DNA from: Iodidimonas sp. SYSU 1G8
GTDB taxonomy: Bacteria; Pseudomonadota; Alphaproteobacteria; SMXS01
Reading direction: 5' to 3'
Assembly (NCBI RefSeq): GCF_039655775.1
Contig: NZ_JBBYXJ010000001.1
Span: 744,001-808,000 of the forward strand
DNA length: 64,000 nucleotides
The notes under the pieces were generated by a model. That model saw nothing but the letters and a program-made list of their open reading frames with translations. It searched no databases and was not told the origin of the DNA. Shown here piece after piece: positions 46,792 through 58,692 of the stretch. Every line of letters begins with the position of its first letter. The first letter of the stretch is position 1. The position numbers and the translations under genes are program-made.

Positions 46792-48135
46792 TTAGCTGGC
46801 GGCGGCCTCGGTCTCCTCGTCGGGGTCGCGGAACAGAGTCTCGCGATCGACTTCCTTCTCCGTAACTTCGGCCTTCTCCAGGATAAAGTCTATCACCTTA
46901 TCCTCGAAAAGCGGGGCGCGGATCTGCTGCAGCGCGTCGGGGTTCTTCTGATAGAACTCGAACACGCGGCGCTCCTGGCCCGGGAAGCGCTGGGCTTCCA
47001 TCATGATGGCCCGGTTCAGCTCTTCCGCCGTCACGGTGATCTCGTTGGTATCGCCGATCGTCGACAGCAGCAGGCCGAGGCGCACGCGGCGGATCGCGAT
47101 GTTGCGATACTCCTCGCGAAGCTCCTCTTCCGGCTTGTCGGCCGTCGACAGGTCCTTGCCTTCTTCCTTCAGGCTGCGCTCGAAATCCTGCCAGATCTGG
47201 TTGAACTCCATGTCGACCATGCCTTCCGGCACCGGGAAATCATGCATTTCCGCCAACTGATCGAGCATGGCCCGCTTCAGCTTCATGCGCGAGACCCGGT
47301 TGTAGTCGGCGCCGATCTGTTCCTTGAGGCGCTCGCGCACTTCGTCGAGCGTCTCCATGCCGAGCTTCTTGGCCAGCTCGTCATCCACAGCGACTTCACT
47401 CGCGGTCTTGACTTCCTTTACCGTGACCTCGAACACCGCGGCCTGCCCGGCAAGATCGGCCGAACCGTAATCCTCGGGGAAGGTCACGTTGACGTCGCGG
47501 CTGTCGCCGGCCTTGACACCGACGAGCTGGTCCTCGAAGCCCGGGATCAGCGAGTTGGAGCCGAGTACCAGCTGATAATCCTCGGCGGCGCCGCCCTCGA
47601 AGGCCTCGCCATCGCGCTTGCCGACGAAATCGATCACCACCGCGTCGCCGGTCTGGGCCTCATGGCCGTCCGGCGCGGTCTCGTAGCTCTTCTGCTGGTC
47701 GGCGATGCGCTTCAGCGCGTCATCGATCTCGCTGTCCGGAACCGGCGAGAATTCCTTCTCCAGCTTCACGGTGGACAGATCGCCCGGGACGATTTCCGGC
47801 AGGATCTCGACCGACATTTCATATTCCAGATCGCTGCCCTTCTCGAAGGACTTGATCTCGATGTTCGGGCGCATGGCCGGGCGCAGGGAGTTCTGCTCCA
47901 GCGCCTCGCGCGAGGTGGTATTCACCGTTTCCTCGAGCACTTCGCCCAGCAGCGCGTCGCCATGCAGCTTGCGCAGATGCTTGACCGGCACCTTGCCGGG
48001 GCGGAAGCCCGGCAGGCGGATCCTGGTCGCAAGCTGCTCCAGCTTCTCGTGCAGCTTGCTGTCGAGCACGTCGGCCTCGACGGTGATTTTATACTCGCGC
48101 TTCAGGCCTTCGGCGCTGGTCTCGGTGACTTGCAT
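46792..48135 (-). CDS. tig: Trigger factor
   Basis: Trigger factor is a ribosome-bound chaperone and peptidyl-prolyl isomerase that meets nascent chains first. The ribosome-binding signature is visible as RLPGFRPGKVPVKHLRK (residues about 35-52), the FKBP-like domain around TGDAVVIDFVGKRDGEAFEGG, and the long C-terminal helical chaperone arms follow. The start MQVTETSAEG at 48135 fits the family. The protein is 447 residues with an acidic, Glu/Ala-rich end. It is preceded by tRNA-Leu and followed by clpP, clpX and lon. Confidence 0.96.
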   Translation of the reverse strand: MQVTETSAEGLKREYKITVEADVLDSKLHEKLEQLATRIRLPGFRPGKVPVKHLRKLHGDALLGEVLEETVNTTSREALEQNSLRPAMRPNIEIKSFEKGSDLEYEMSVEILPEIVPGDLSTVKLEKEFSPVPDSEIDDALKRIADQQKSYETAPDGHEAQTGDAVVIDFVGKRDGEAFEGGAAEDYQLVLGSNSLIPGFEDQLVGVKAGDSRDVNVTFPEDYGSADLAGQAAVFEVTVKEVKTASEVAVDDELAKKLGMETLDEVRERLKEQIGADYNRVSRMKLKRAMLDQLAEMHDFPVPEGMVDMEFNQIWQDFERSLKEEGKDLSTADKPEEELREEYRNIAIRRVRLGLLLSTIGDTNEITVTAEELNRAIMMEAQRFPGQERRVFEFYQKNPDALQQIRAPLFEDKVIDFILEKAEVTEKEVDRETLFRDPDEETEAAAS

Positions 48136-48188
48136 AGTACGTCCGAACTCTGTTGGTGCTTCTAAATACAGACGGATTCTTGCGTTGT

Positions 48189-48273
<85 letters not shown>

Positions 48274-48368
48274 CACCTTCGTGGCGCAACTGCAATCCCG
48301 CCCCGCTCAGGGGGCGGACCTATAGCACACCTTTTTCGCGCAACGCCAGCGATCTTGAAACACAGGGT

Positions 48369-49823
48369 TCACGCAAGCTCGCGCAGCACGGCAGGAATGG
48401 TTTCCGTCAGGTCCTCGGCGATCAGGCCGGGGCCGAACAGCGTGGCGGCACGGCCATGTAACCACGCTCCGGCGGAGGCGGCCTCGAACGCGGGCATGCC
48501 CTGGGCGAGCAGCCCGATGATCAGGCCGGCCAGCACGTCGCCCGAACCGGCCGTGGCCAGGGTCGGCGGCGCGTTGGCGTTGATGGCGGCGCGCCCGTCC
48601 GGCGCGGCGATCACCGTGTCCGCCCCCTTGAGAAGGACCACCGCCCCTGCCCGGCGCGCGGCCGCCCGCGCGCGGTCGATCCGGCAGCCCTCGACCAGAT
48701 CCGGAAAGACCCGCGAAAACTCGCCGTCATGGGGGGTGAGCACGCACGGACCGTCGATGGCGGCGAACAGATCATCGGGCCGGTCACGGAAGGACGTCAA
48801 CCCGTCGGCGTCGATCACGCAGAAGCGGCCGCTGGCCAATGCCGCGCACGTCATCTCGCGGGTCTGCGGGCCGACGCCGCCGCCCGGTCCGATCAGGATC
48901 GCGTTGCGGCGCGGGTCCGCGAGCACCGTCGAGAAGTTGTCAAAGGCAAGTGTCATGACCGCGTTGAGCTGGGCCGCATGGGCCGGCAGGGCATCGGGTG
49001 GACATGCCACGGTCACCAGCCCCGCGCCCACTCGCAACGCCGCGCGCGCCGCGAGCCGCGCCGCCCCACCCTGGGCCAGCGGCCCCGACACCACGACCGC
49101 GTGCCCGCGCGCGTACTTGTGAGCCTCGATCCGCGGAAAGGGATAGGCCGCGCGCCAGAGCGGCGGTTCGTTCTCCCAGAGTTCCGGCCGAATCGTCTCC
49201 AGCACCGCATCGGGGATGCCGATGTCGGCGACGGTCACGGGCCCCGCGAGCACCCGCGAGTCGATCAGCAGATGGGCCGGCTTCTTGCGGAAGAAGGTCA
49301 CCGTACGCGATGCCCGGACCGCCGGCCCCTTGATGAAGCCCCTCGTGCCCTCGACCCCGCTCGGCACATCGACCGCGAGAACCGGGACGCCGCGTGCATT
49401 GACCGCATCGACAACCGCCGCCGCCACTCCTTCAATGGGCCGGTCCAGTCCGGCACCGAACAGGGCATCGACCACGAGGCCGGCATTGGCGAGAAGATCG
49501 GGTGTCAACGGCTCGATGGGACCGTTCCAACGCGCCGCCATCTCCGCCGCGTCGCCTTTCAACCGCGCCACCTCGCCCAGCAGGCCGAGCCGTACCGTCC
49601 AGCCACGTTCGGACAGCAGGCGCGCCACGACGAATCCGTCACCGCCATTGTTGCCCGGTCCACACAGGATCGCGACAGGGCATGGCGCATGGGCGGCGAG
49701 GATGACATCCGCGACCGCCCAGCCGGCATTTTCCATCAGGACAAGGCCCGGAGTTCCGGCGGCGATCGCCAGCGCGTCCGCCCGATACATCTGTTCGACA
49801 GTGAGAAGCTCGACCCCGTTCAT
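48369..49823 (-). CDS. nnr: Bifunctional NAD(P)H-hydrate epimerase / ADP-dependent NAD(P)H-hydrate dehydratase
   Basis: This enzyme repairs damaged NADH and NADPH. The N-terminal YjeF_N epimerase domain (about residues 1-205) has the loop CGPGNNGGDGFVVARLL, and the C-terminal ribokinase-like dehydratase domain has TPHDGEFSRVFP and LATAGSGDVLAGLI, which binds ADP. The start MNGVELLTVEQM at 49823 fits the family; an upstream ATG at 49859 is less likely. The protein is 484 residues. In other alphaproteobacteria this gene often sits next to glnB-glnA, as it nearly does here. Confidence 0.95.
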   Translation of the reverse strand: MNGVELLTVEQMYRADALAIAAGTPGLVLMENAGWAVADVILAAHAPCPVAILCGPGNNGGDGFVVARLLSERGWTVRLGLLGEVARLKGDAAEMAARWNGPIEPLTPDLLANAGLVVDALFGAGLDRPIEGVAAAVVDAVNARGVPVLAVDVPSGVEGTRGFIKGPAVRASRTVTFFRKKPAHLLIDSRVLAGPVTVADIGIPDAVLETIRPELWENEPPLWRAAYPFPRIEAHKYARGHAVVVSGPLAQGGAARLAARAALRVGAGLVTVACPPDALPAHAAQLNAVMTLAFDNFSTVLADPRRNAILIGPGGGVGPQTREMTCAALASGRFCVIDADGLTSFRDRPDDLFAAIDGPCVLTPHDGEFSRVFPDLVEGCRIDRARAAARRAGAVVLLKGADTVIAAPDGRAAINANAPPTLATAGSGDVLAGLIIGLLAQGMPAFEAASAGAWLHGRAATLFGPGLIAEDLTETIPAVLRELA

Positions 49824-49887
49824 GACGCGACTGTACGGGCCATCCGGTCGGGAGGCCAAGAATTCCGTGACACGACAAAGGGGAAAT

Positions 49888-49965
49888 TGGGGTGGCTGAT
49901 GGGAATCGAACCCACGACCTCAGGTACCACAAACCCGCGCTCTAACCAACTGAGCTACAGCCACC
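49888..49965 (-). tRNA. tRNA-His (GTG)
   Basis: The extra 5' G (G-1) pairs with discriminator C73, a hallmark of tRNA-His. The acceptor GTGGCTG pairs with CAGCCAC, the anticodon loop is TTGTGGT (GTG), and CCA is encoded (78 nt). Confidence 0.96.
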
Positions 49966-50008
49966 GCAGCGGCGCAGTACTTACCCGCATTGATCCGGCC
50001 ATGCAAGA

Positions 50009-51707
<1,699 letters not shown>

Positions 51708-51750
51708 CCTACCAGCCAACAAACACGAATCGGGAACGAGAGGAATATCC

Positions 51751-53160
51751 ATGAGTGACGTGAACGCCCTGCTCAAGCGGATCAAGGACGAAGAGATCGA
51801 ATATGTCGATCTGCGCTTCACCGACCCGCGCAGCAAATGGCACCATCTTTCCATGCACAAGGACGTCGTCGACGAGGACATGTTCGTCGAAGGCGTGATG
51901 TTCGACGGTTCCTCCATCGCCGGCTGGAAGGCGATCAACGAGTCGGACATGGTCCTGATGCCGGACGTGTCGAGCGCCGTCATCGACCCCTTCTCGGCCA
52001 CCAAGCAGCTGATCGTGATCTGCGACATCCTGGAGCCGGGCAGCCATGAAGCCTATGGCCGCGACCCGCGCGGGACCGCCAAGGCGGCGCTCAACTACCT
52101 GAATTCGACCGGCATCGGCGACGCCGCCTATTTCGGCCCCGAGCCCGAATTCTTCATGTTCGACAACGTCCAGATGGACGTCGGCTACAACACGGCGTTC
52201 TACAAGTTCGACGACGTGGAAAGCCCGCACATGGCCGGCGCCGCCATCGAAGGCGGCAACATGGGTCATCGCCCGCGCATCAAGGGCGGCTACTTCCCCG
52301 CCAGCCCGGTCGATTCGGGCCATGACATCCGCGCCGAAATGCTCGGCACCATGCGCGCCATGGGCGTGCCGATCGAAAAGCACCACCACGAAGTGGCCAC
52401 CTCGCAGCACGAACTGGGCATGAAGTTCGGCACTCTGGTGACCGCCGCCGACGCGGTGCAGATCTACAAGTATGTCTGCTCGAACGTCGCCCACGCCTAT
52501 GGCAAGACCGTTACCTTCATGCCGAAGCCGGTCGCGCTGGACAACGGCTCGGGCATGCATGTGCATCAGTCGATCTGGAAGGGCGGCAAGCCGCTGTTCG
52601 CCGGTAATGGCTACGCTGACCTGTCGGAAGAGTGCCTGTACTACATCGGCGGCATCATCAAGCATGCCAAGGCGATCAACGCCTTCACCAACGGCACGAC
52701 CAACAGCTACAAGCGTCTCGTCCCGGGTTATGAAGCCCCCGTGCTGCTGGCCTATTCGGCCCGCAACCGGTCGGCTTCGTGCCGCATCCCGTACTCGCCG
52801 AGCCCCAAGGGCAAGCGCGTCGAGATCCGCTTCCCCGATCCGGCCTCAAACCCCTATCTGGGTTTCGCCGCCATGATGATGGCCGGCCTCGACGGTATCG
52901 AGAACAAGATCCATCCGGGCGAGCCGATGGACAAGGATCTGTACCACCTGCCGCCGGAAGAACTGGCAGCCGTCCCCACCGTGTGCGGCAGCCTGCGCCA
53001 GGCCTGCGAGGCGCTGGACTCCGACCGCGACTTCCTCAAGAAGGGCGGCGTGTTCAACGACGACCAGATCAACGGCTATCTGGAACTGAAGATGGAAGAA
53101 GCGCTGGCGTGGGAAACCGCTCCGCACCCCATCGAATATATGATGTACTATTCCGCCTGA
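51751..53160 (+). CDS. glnA: Glutamine synthetase type I
   Basis: GlnA makes glutamine from glutamate and ammonia. The 469-residue protein carries [10 protein letters not shown], the metal ligands in [10 protein letters not shown], the ATP-site block [16 protein letters not shown], and the latch [17 protein letters not shown]. The adenylylation tyrosine is Tyr398 ([12 protein letters not shown]), so activity should be controlled by GlnE under PII. GAGAGGA lies upstream of the ATG. It ends at a strong terminator. Confidence 0.98.
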   Translation: MSDVNALLKRIKDEEIEYVDLRFTDPRSKWHHLSMHKDVVDEDMFVEGVMFDGSSIAGWKAINESDMVLMPDVSSAVIDPFSATKQLIVICDILEPGSHEAYGRDPRGTAKAALNYLNSTGIGDAAYFGPEPEFFMFDNVQMDVGYNTAFYKFDDVESPHMAGAAIEGGNMGHRPRIKGGYFPASPVDSGHDIRAEMLGTMRAMGVPIEKHHHEVATSQHELGMKFGTLVTAADAVQIYKYVCSNVAHAYGKTVTFMPKPVALDNGSGMHVHQSIWKGGKPLFAGNGYADLSEECLYYIGGIIKHAKAINAFTNGTTNSYKRLVPGYEAPVLLAYSARNRSASCRIPYSPSPKGKRVEIRFPDPASNPYLGFAAMMMAGLDGIENKIHPGEPMDKDLYHLPPEELAAVPTVCGSLRQACEALDSDRDFLKKGGVFNDDQINGYLELKMEEALAWETAPHPIEYMMYYSA

Positions 53161-53200
53161 CGCGAAGAGGCGGGCACCCCGCCCGCTTCACCTCTACACG

Positions 53201-53233
53201 GAAAGCCCCGGTTCGCCGGGGCTTTCTCTGTTT
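53201..53233 (+). terminator. Rho-independent terminator of glnBA
   Basis: GAAAGCCCCGG and CCGGGGCTTTC form a perfect 11-bp stem with a TTCG tetraloop, followed by TCTGTTT. A second smaller GC hairpin (GGCGGG-CACC-CCGCCC) lies just upstream. Confidence 0.92.
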
Positions 53234-53360
53234 AACCCGGCGCACGCGCTGGGCCGCCCTGTACCCTGATGTCGTGTAACACCATATATCGGGTGCCTCT
53301 GCCGCTCTGCATACACTATACTGCGGCGCTCCTGATTCACGGTCCGTTCCCAAGGAAACA

Positions 53361-55343
53361 ATGAGCACCAAGCCCGACGACGATCTCTTCGCCTCCAGCG
53401 CCGCCACCAGCGACTACTCGGCCAAGGATATCGAAGTCCTCGAAGGGCTGGAGCCGGTGCGGCGCCGGCCAGGCATGTACATTGGCGGCACCGACGAAAA
53501 GGCCTTTCACCATCTGGCCGCCGAGGTGCTCGACAACTCCATGGACGAGGCCGTGGCGGGTCATGCCTCGCGGATCGAGATCACCCTCTCCGAGGACGGC
53601 AGCCTGACCATTCGCGACAATGGGCGCGGCATCCCGGTCGATGCCCATCCCAAGTTCAAGAATGTCTCTGCGCTCGAAGTGATCCTGACCACATTGCATT
53701 CGGGCGGAAAGTTCGAGGGCAAGGCTTATGAAACGTCGGGCGGCCTGCACGGCGTCGGCATTTCCGTCGTCAACGCTCTCTCCGAATGGCTCCTGGTCGA
53801 GGTCGCGCGCGACAAAACCCTGTGGCGTCAGACCTACTCCCGCGGCAAGCCGACATCCAGGCTGGACAATATGGGGCCGGTGCACAACCGGCGCGGCACG
53901 ACCATCGGTTTCCTGCCGGATTCGCAGATCTTCGGCGACGCTCTGGCGTTCAAGCCCTCTCGGCTTTACCGCCTCGCCCGCTCCAAGGCCTACCTGTTCA
54001 GGGGCGTCGAAATTCGCTGGAGCTGCGCGGCGTCGCTGCTGAAGGGAGACGACAAGACTCCCGAAGCCGATACCATCCATTTTCCCAACGGCCTGCTCGA
54101 CTTCCTCAACCAGGAGATCGAGGGCGCCGATCTGGTGACGCCGACCCCCTTCGCCGGCACCGGCGAACTGGACGGCGGCGGCAAGGTGGAATGGGCCATC
54201 GCCTGGCCGACGGACCGGGACGGTTTCTTCAATTCCTATTGCAACACCATTCCGACCGTCGAGGGCGGCACCCATGAATCCGGCCTGCGCAACGCGCTGG
54301 TGAAGGGTCTTAAGGGCTACGCCGAACTGGCCGGCAACCGCAAGGCGGGCCAGATCACGGCCGAGGACGTGCTCGCCAATATCGCCGCGACCCTCTCGGT
54401 CTTCATCCGCGAGCCGCTGTTCCAGGGCCAGACCAAGGAACGCCTGTCGAGCCCCGAGGCCACGCGTCTCGTGGAAGCTGCGGTGCGCGACCATTTCGAT
54501 CACTGGCTGTCAGGCGCGCCCCAGGTCGCCGACACCTTGCTCGCCTACGTGCTGCTGCGCGCCGACGAGCGGATCCGGCGCAAGCAGGAAAAGGAAACCG
54601 GCCGCAAGAGCGCCACGCGCAAGCTTCGCCTGCCAGGCAAGCTCACCGATTGCTCCAATGCGGGCACGGCCGGCACCGAGCTCTACATCGTCGAAGGCGA
54701 CTCGGCTGGCGGCTCGGCCAAGATGGCCCGCGACCGCGCCAACCAGGCCGTGCTGCCGCTGCGGGGCAAGATTCTCAACGTGGCGAGCGCCGGACAGGAC
54801 AAGACCGCGGCCAACCAGGAACTCAAGGACCTGCTGCAGGCGCTTGGCTGCGGTACCGACAGCCACTACCGCGAGGCAGATCTGCGCTACGACAAGGTCA
54901 TCATCATGACCGACGCCGACGTGGACGGCGCCCATATCGCGACCCTGCTGATGACCTTCTTCTATCGCTCCATGCCGCAGATGATCCGGGAGGGCCATCT
55001 TTATCTCGCCCAGCCGCCGCTCTACCGGCTGACCCACAAGGGAACCACGGTCTATGCCCAGACCGACGCCGAGAAGGACCGGCTGGTGCGCGAAGTATTC
55101 AAGGGTAGCGACAAGGTGGATGTCGGGCGCTTCAAGGGTCTGGGAGAAATGCGGCCGGATCAGCTCAAATCCACCACAATGGATCCCAAGACCCGGACGC
55201 TGTTGCGGGTGAAGATTCCCGAAGGCTACATCGAACGGGAAGAAACTTCTGATCTGGTGGAACGCCTGATGGGCAAACGACCCGAGCTGAGGTTCGAATT
55301 CATTCAGAAATTCGCCTCTACTGTCAGCGATATTGACGTATAA
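53361..55343 (+). CDS. parE: DNA topoisomerase IV subunit B
   Basis: ParE is the ATPase subunit of topoisomerase IV, which unlinks daughter chromosomes. The 660-residue protein shows the GHKL ATPase block (EVLDNSMDEAVAG, DNGRGIPVD, GGLHGVGISVVNAL) and the TOPRIM domain (ELYIVEGDSAGGSAK, IIMTDADVDGAHI, GRFKGLGEMRPDQL). RRRPGMYIGGTDEKAFHHL and the overall length favour ParE over GyrB, which has about 150 more residues in Gram-negative bacteria. AAGGAA lies upstream of the ATG. A possible -10 (TATACT) lies at 53317-53322. Confidence 0.94.
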   Translation: MSTKPDDDLFASSAATSDYSAKDIEVLEGLEPVRRRPGMYIGGTDEKAFHHLAAEVLDNSMDEAVAGHASRIEITLSEDGSLTIRDNGRGIPVDAHPKFKNVSALEVILTTLHSGGKFEGKAYETSGGLHGVGISVVNALSEWLLVEVARDKTLWRQTYSRGKPTSRLDNMGPVHNRRGTTIGFLPDSQIFGDALAFKPSRLYRLARSKAYLFRGVEIRWSCAASLLKGDDKTPEADTIHFPNGLLDFLNQEIEGADLVTPTPFAGTGELDGGGKVEWAIAWPTDRDGFFNSYCNTIPTVEGGTHESGLRNALVKGLKGYAELAGNRKAGQITAEDVLANIAATLSVFIREPLFQGQTKERLSSPEATRLVEAAVRDHFDHWLSGAPQVADTLLAYVLLRADERIRRKQEKETGRKSATRKLRLPGKLTDCSNAGTAGTELYIVEGDSAGGSAKMARDRANQAVLPLRGKILNVASAGQDKTAANQELKDLLQALGCGTDSHYREADLRYDKVIIMTDADVDGAHIATLLMTFFYRSMPQMIREGHLYLAQPPLYRLTHKGTTVYAQTDAEKDRLVREVFKGSDKVDVGRFKGLGEMRPDQLKSTTMDPKTRTLLRVKIPEGYIEREETSDLVERLMGKRPELRFEFIQKFASTVSDIDV

Positions 55344-55370
55344 ACAAGGTGTGCGCGCGTGAATACGGCG

Positions 55371-55398
55371 TTGACTTCGCAGGCAAACCGCCTATGTT
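55371..55398 (+). promoter_or_regulatory. Sigma-70-type promoter of the DEAD-box helicase gene
   Basis: TTGACT is followed after 16 bases by TATGTT, giving a leader of about 55 bases before the ATG at 55459. Confidence 0.7.
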
Positions 55399-55458
55399 GC
55401 GACGCGTGATAATGCACAACTGGCTCGGCCGACGAATCGCCCACATCGACGAGACTTT

Positions 55459-57774
55459 ATGGACACGTGGGCTCGCGTGTCGTGGGTGAACGGTATATCT
55501 GACGTGAACTTCGAATATCTAGGATTGGCCCCGGAAACCCTGCGGGCTGTTGAAGAAGCTGGCTACACGACGCCAACGCCGATCCAGGCGCAGGCGATCC
55601 CTGTCGTATTGCAAGGGCGCGACGTTCTCGGCATCGCCCAAACCGGCACCGGCAAGACCGCCAGCTTCACCCTGCCGATGATCGACATTCTGTCGCAAGG
55701 CCGCGCCCGGGCACGCATGCCGCGCTCGCTCATCCTCGAGCCGACCCGCGAACTCGCGGCCCAGGTCGCCGAGAATTTCGAGATCTACGGCAAGTATCAC
55801 AAGCTCAACATGGCGCTGCTGATCGGCGGCGTGAGCTTTGACGATCAGGAGCGCAAGCTCGACCGCGGCGTCGACGTGCTGATCGCGACCCCGGGCCGGC
55901 TGCTCGACCATTTCGGTCGCGGCAAGCTGATGATGAACGGCGTCGACATCCTGGTGATCGACGAAGCCGACCGGATGCTGGACATGGGGTTCATTCCCGA
56001 CGTCGAGCGTATCTGCTCGCTGATCACCAAGAAGCACCAGACCCTGTTCTTCTCGGCGACCATGCCGCGCGAGATTCAGAATCTGGTGTCCAAGTTCCTG
56101 ACCGATCCCAAGCGGATCGAGGTCGCGCCGCCCTCCTCCACCGGCGCCAATATCGAACAGTTCCTCGTGCCGCTGAACACCAGCGAGGCGGGCGCCAAGC
56201 GCGCCAAGCTCCGCGACCTGCTGCGCGGCGAGGACGTCAAGAACGCCATCGTCTTCTGCAACCGCAAGCGCGACGTCGACGTCGTCTACCGGTCGCTCAA
56301 GAAGCACGGCTTCAACGCCGCCGCGCTGCATGGTGATCTGGACCAGGGCTCGCGCATGGAAGTACTGGAAAGCTTCAAGTCCGGTTCCGTGCAGCTGCTG
56401 GTCGCGAGCGATGTCGCCGCGCGCGGTCTCGATATTCCTTCCATGTCGCACGTGTTCAATTACGACGTGCCGTCCCATGCCGAGGACTACATCCACCGCA
56501 TCGGCCGTACCGGACGTGCCGGTCGCAGCGGCCGCACCTTCATGCTCTCCACACCAGCGGATGCGAAGTGGCTGCGCAATGTCCAGAGCCTGATCGGCAA
56601 GCCGATCGGCATTCTGGGCAACGACACCGCCACCGCCATCGTCAACGACGCCGCACCGGACGCGGAAAAGTTTCGCGCCGAGGCCGGTGACGAGAAACGC
56701 GGCAAGCGCCGCCGCCGTCGCGGCAAGGGTGACCGCGGCACCGCCGCCGCCGCGCCTGAAATCGCAGAGGCTCCCATCGAACAACCCGAGACCATCGAGC
56801 AGCAACCCGTGCAACAACAGGCCACCCGCATGGACGAGACGCGGCGTAACAAGGACCAGCATCGCGGTGATGACCGTCGGCGCGACGACCGCCGCCCCGA
56901 TCGCGATCGTCGCCAGAGCCGCGACGGCCGCGGCGAGCGCCGTTATCGCGAGGATGATTTCGAGCCCGTGCTCGGCCTGGGCGACCATGTGCCCGAGTTC
57001 CTGCTCCGTACCTTCACCATCGCGCCGATCGGCCTGGATGAAGACGAGGAAGAAACGGATTTCCTCGATGCCGATGGCGATGCCGATGATGGCCTGGTGC
57101 CCGAAGTCGTGGAGGCCATCGCCAGGGCGGAACCGGACGCAGCAGCGCCTGATGCCGCCCCTGCCCCGACCGCCAAGCCCAAGCGCAAGCGTAAGCGCAA
57201 GTCGGGCAAACCCGCCGCTGCCGCCGTGGATGTTTCCATCGAGATCGACGCCCTCACGGACGCCGCCGCGCCTCAGCTGATCGTCGAAACGGCCGCACCG
57301 GAGCCCGTCAGCGCGCCCGAACCGATTATGGAAACCGCGCCGTTGGTGGAAGCCGAGCCGGTCGCCGAAGCCGGGCCAGCCGCCGAAATTGAGCCGGCCG
57401 AAGCCAAGCCCAAGCGCGCCCGCAAGCCCGCCGCCAGGAAAGCCAAACCGGCGGAACCCGCGCCGGTCGTCGCGGCGGACCCACAAGTGGATGCGGAGAA
57501 ACCTGCCGCCAAGCCGAAGCGCACGCGTAAGCCTGCGGTAAAGGCGGACGCCGCCATCCCAGAGACGTCCGCGGCCGACACGGCGCCAGCCGAAGCGGAA
57601 GCCCCGGCCAAGCCGAAACGTGTGCGCAAGCCCGCGGCGAAAAAGGCGGCTCCTGCCGAAGCCGCCCCTGAGGCAAACGCCGCCGACGCTGTCGCCGAAG
57701 CGAAGCCGAAAGCCAAGCGCAAGGCTCCTGCCAAGCCGCGTGCGCCGCGCAAATCACCCGCCGACGCCAGCTGA
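55459..57774 (+). CDS. DEAD-box RNA helicase with long Lys/Ala/Pro-rich C-terminal tail
   Basis: The first 375 residues are a complete DEAD-box core of the RhlE type: Q motif, AQTGTGKT (60-67), PTRELA, the DEAD box at 168-171, SAT at 199-201, and HRIGRTGRAGRSG near 345. Such helicases remodel rRNA precursors or work with the RNA degradosome. The rest (380-771) is low-complexity: a basic Arg stretch (KRRRRRGKG), an Asp/Arg-rich part, a very acidic patch near 528-545, and then five variations of KPKR-x-RKPA separated by Ala/Glu/Pro spacers. This tail resembles histone H1 and is expected to be disordered and to bind nucleic acid. The ATG at 55459 is kept, but GTG codons at 55486 and 55504 are possible starts, the last nearer the usual family start. 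Confidence 0.9.
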   Translation: MDTWARVSWVNGISDVNFEYLGLAPETLRAVEEAGYTTPTPIQAQAIPVVLQGRDVLGIAQTGTGKTASFTLPMIDILSQGRARARMPRSLILEPTRELAAQVAENFEIYGKYHKLNMALLIGGVSFDDQERKLDRGVDVLIATPGRLLDHFGRGKLMMNGVDILVIDEADRMLDMGFIPDVERICSLITKKHQTLFFSATMPREIQNLVSKFLTDPKRIEVAPPSSTGANIEQFLVPLNTSEAGAKRAKLRDLLRGEDVKNAIVFCNRKRDVDVVYRSLKKHGFNAAALHGDLDQGSRMEVLESFKSGSVQLLVASDVAARGLDIPSMSHVFNYDVPSHAEDYIHRIGRTGRAGRSGRTFMLSTPADAKWLRNVQSLIGKPIGILGNDTATAIVNDAAPDAEKFRAEAGDEKRGKRRRRRGKGDRGTAAAAPEIAEAPIEQPETIEQQPVQQQATRMDETRRNKDQHRGDDRRRDDRRPDRDRRQSRDGRGERRYREDDFEPVLGLGDHVPEFLLRTFTIAPIGLDEDEEETDFLDADGDADDGLVPEVVEAIARAEPDAAAPDAAPAPTAKPKRKRKRKSGKPAAAAVDVSIEIDALTDAAAPQLIVETAAPEPVSAPEPIMETAPLVEAEPVAEAGPAAEIEPAEAKPKRARKPAARKAKPAEPAPVVAADPQVDAEKPAAKPKRTRKPAVKADAAIPETSAADTAPAEAEAPAKPKRVRKPAAKKAAPAEAAPEANAADAVAEAKPKAKRKAPAKPRAPRKSPADAS

Positions 57775-57885
57775 TACCCGCGTCGCTCGACATCAGTTCC
57801 ATGGGCCGGCGTCGCCGGACCATTGTCGTCTTGCCCGCCTATCGCATCCCCTTTAAGCAGGGGCATCGCAACAAGGGAGATGACC

Positions 57886-58680
57886 ATGGAACTGGAAAAG
57901 GTGTCGCTCGACATCAATGACGGCGTCGCCGTTTTGAAGCTCAACGATCCGGAGGCGATGAACGCCGTCTCCCTGCCGATGCTGCAGAGCCTCAAGCAGG
58001 CCCTCGACGTGATCGAGGACCGCGAGAGCAAGGTGCGGGCGTTGGTCATCACCGGCGAGGGCCGTGCCTTCTGCGCCGGCGCCAATCTGAAGAATCGCAA
58101 GCCCGCCGATCCCGACGATCCCGACAATACGGTGGCGACTCTCGACGTCTATTACCACCCCATGCTGAAGCGCATCCGCGACCTGAAGGCGCCGGTCATC
58201 ACGGCCGTCAATGGCGCCGCCGCGGGCGCGGGCATGAGCCTCGCCATTACCGGCGATCTGGTCTACGCCGCCCGCTCCGCCTATTTCATGCAGGCGTTCA
58301 TCAACATCGGGCTGGTGCCGGACGCGGGCAGCACCTTCATTCTGCCCCGGCTGATCGGCAAGGCGCGGGCCGCCAAGATGATGATGCTGGGCGAGCGCGT
58401 TCCGGCCGAGAAGGCGCTGGAATGGGGCATGATCACCGAGGTGGTCGATGACGACAAGCTGATGGAGACCGTCATGGCGCTGGCCGAGCGCATGGCCAAG
58501 GGCCCGACCAAGGCCTATTCCTTCATCCGCAAGGCGCTCGCCGCCACCTGGGCCAATAATTACGACCAGCAGCTTGAGCTGGAGTACAACCTTCAGATTC
58601 GCGCCTCCAAGACCTACGACTACACCGAAGGCACGACCGCGTTCCGCGAGAAGCGCCCGGCCAAGTTCGAAGGCCGCTGA
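57886..58680 (+). CDS. Enoyl-CoA hydratase/isomerase family protein, PaaG-like
   Basis: The 264-residue protein is a crotonase. The oxyanion-hole parts FCAGANLKNR and VNGAAAGAGMSLAITGD are intact. At the acid/base position it has GLVPDAGSTF with an aspartate and lacks the first hydratase glutamate, a pattern of the PaaG (epoxyphenylacetyl-CoA isomerase) and related isomerases. The start at 57886 has AAGGGAG six bases upstream; an ATG at 57880 abuts that site. No other paa or beta-oxidation gene is nearby, so the true substrate is open: enoyl-CoA isomerisation in fatty-acid or aromatic breakdown are both possible. Confidence 0.88.
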   Translation: MELEKVSLDINDGVAVLKLNDPEAMNAVSLPMLQSLKQALDVIEDRESKVRALVITGEGRAFCAGANLKNRKPADPDDPDNTVATLDVYYHPMLKRIRDLKAPVITAVNGAAAGAGMSLAITGDLVYAARSAYFMQAFINIGLVPDAGSTFILPRLIGKARAAKMMMLGERVPAEKALEWGMITEVVDDDKLMETVMALAERMAKGPTKAYSFIRKALAATWANNYDQQLELEYNLQIRASKTYDYTEGTTAFREKRPAKFEGR

Positions 58681-58692
58681 TCGTCTGGTTGC

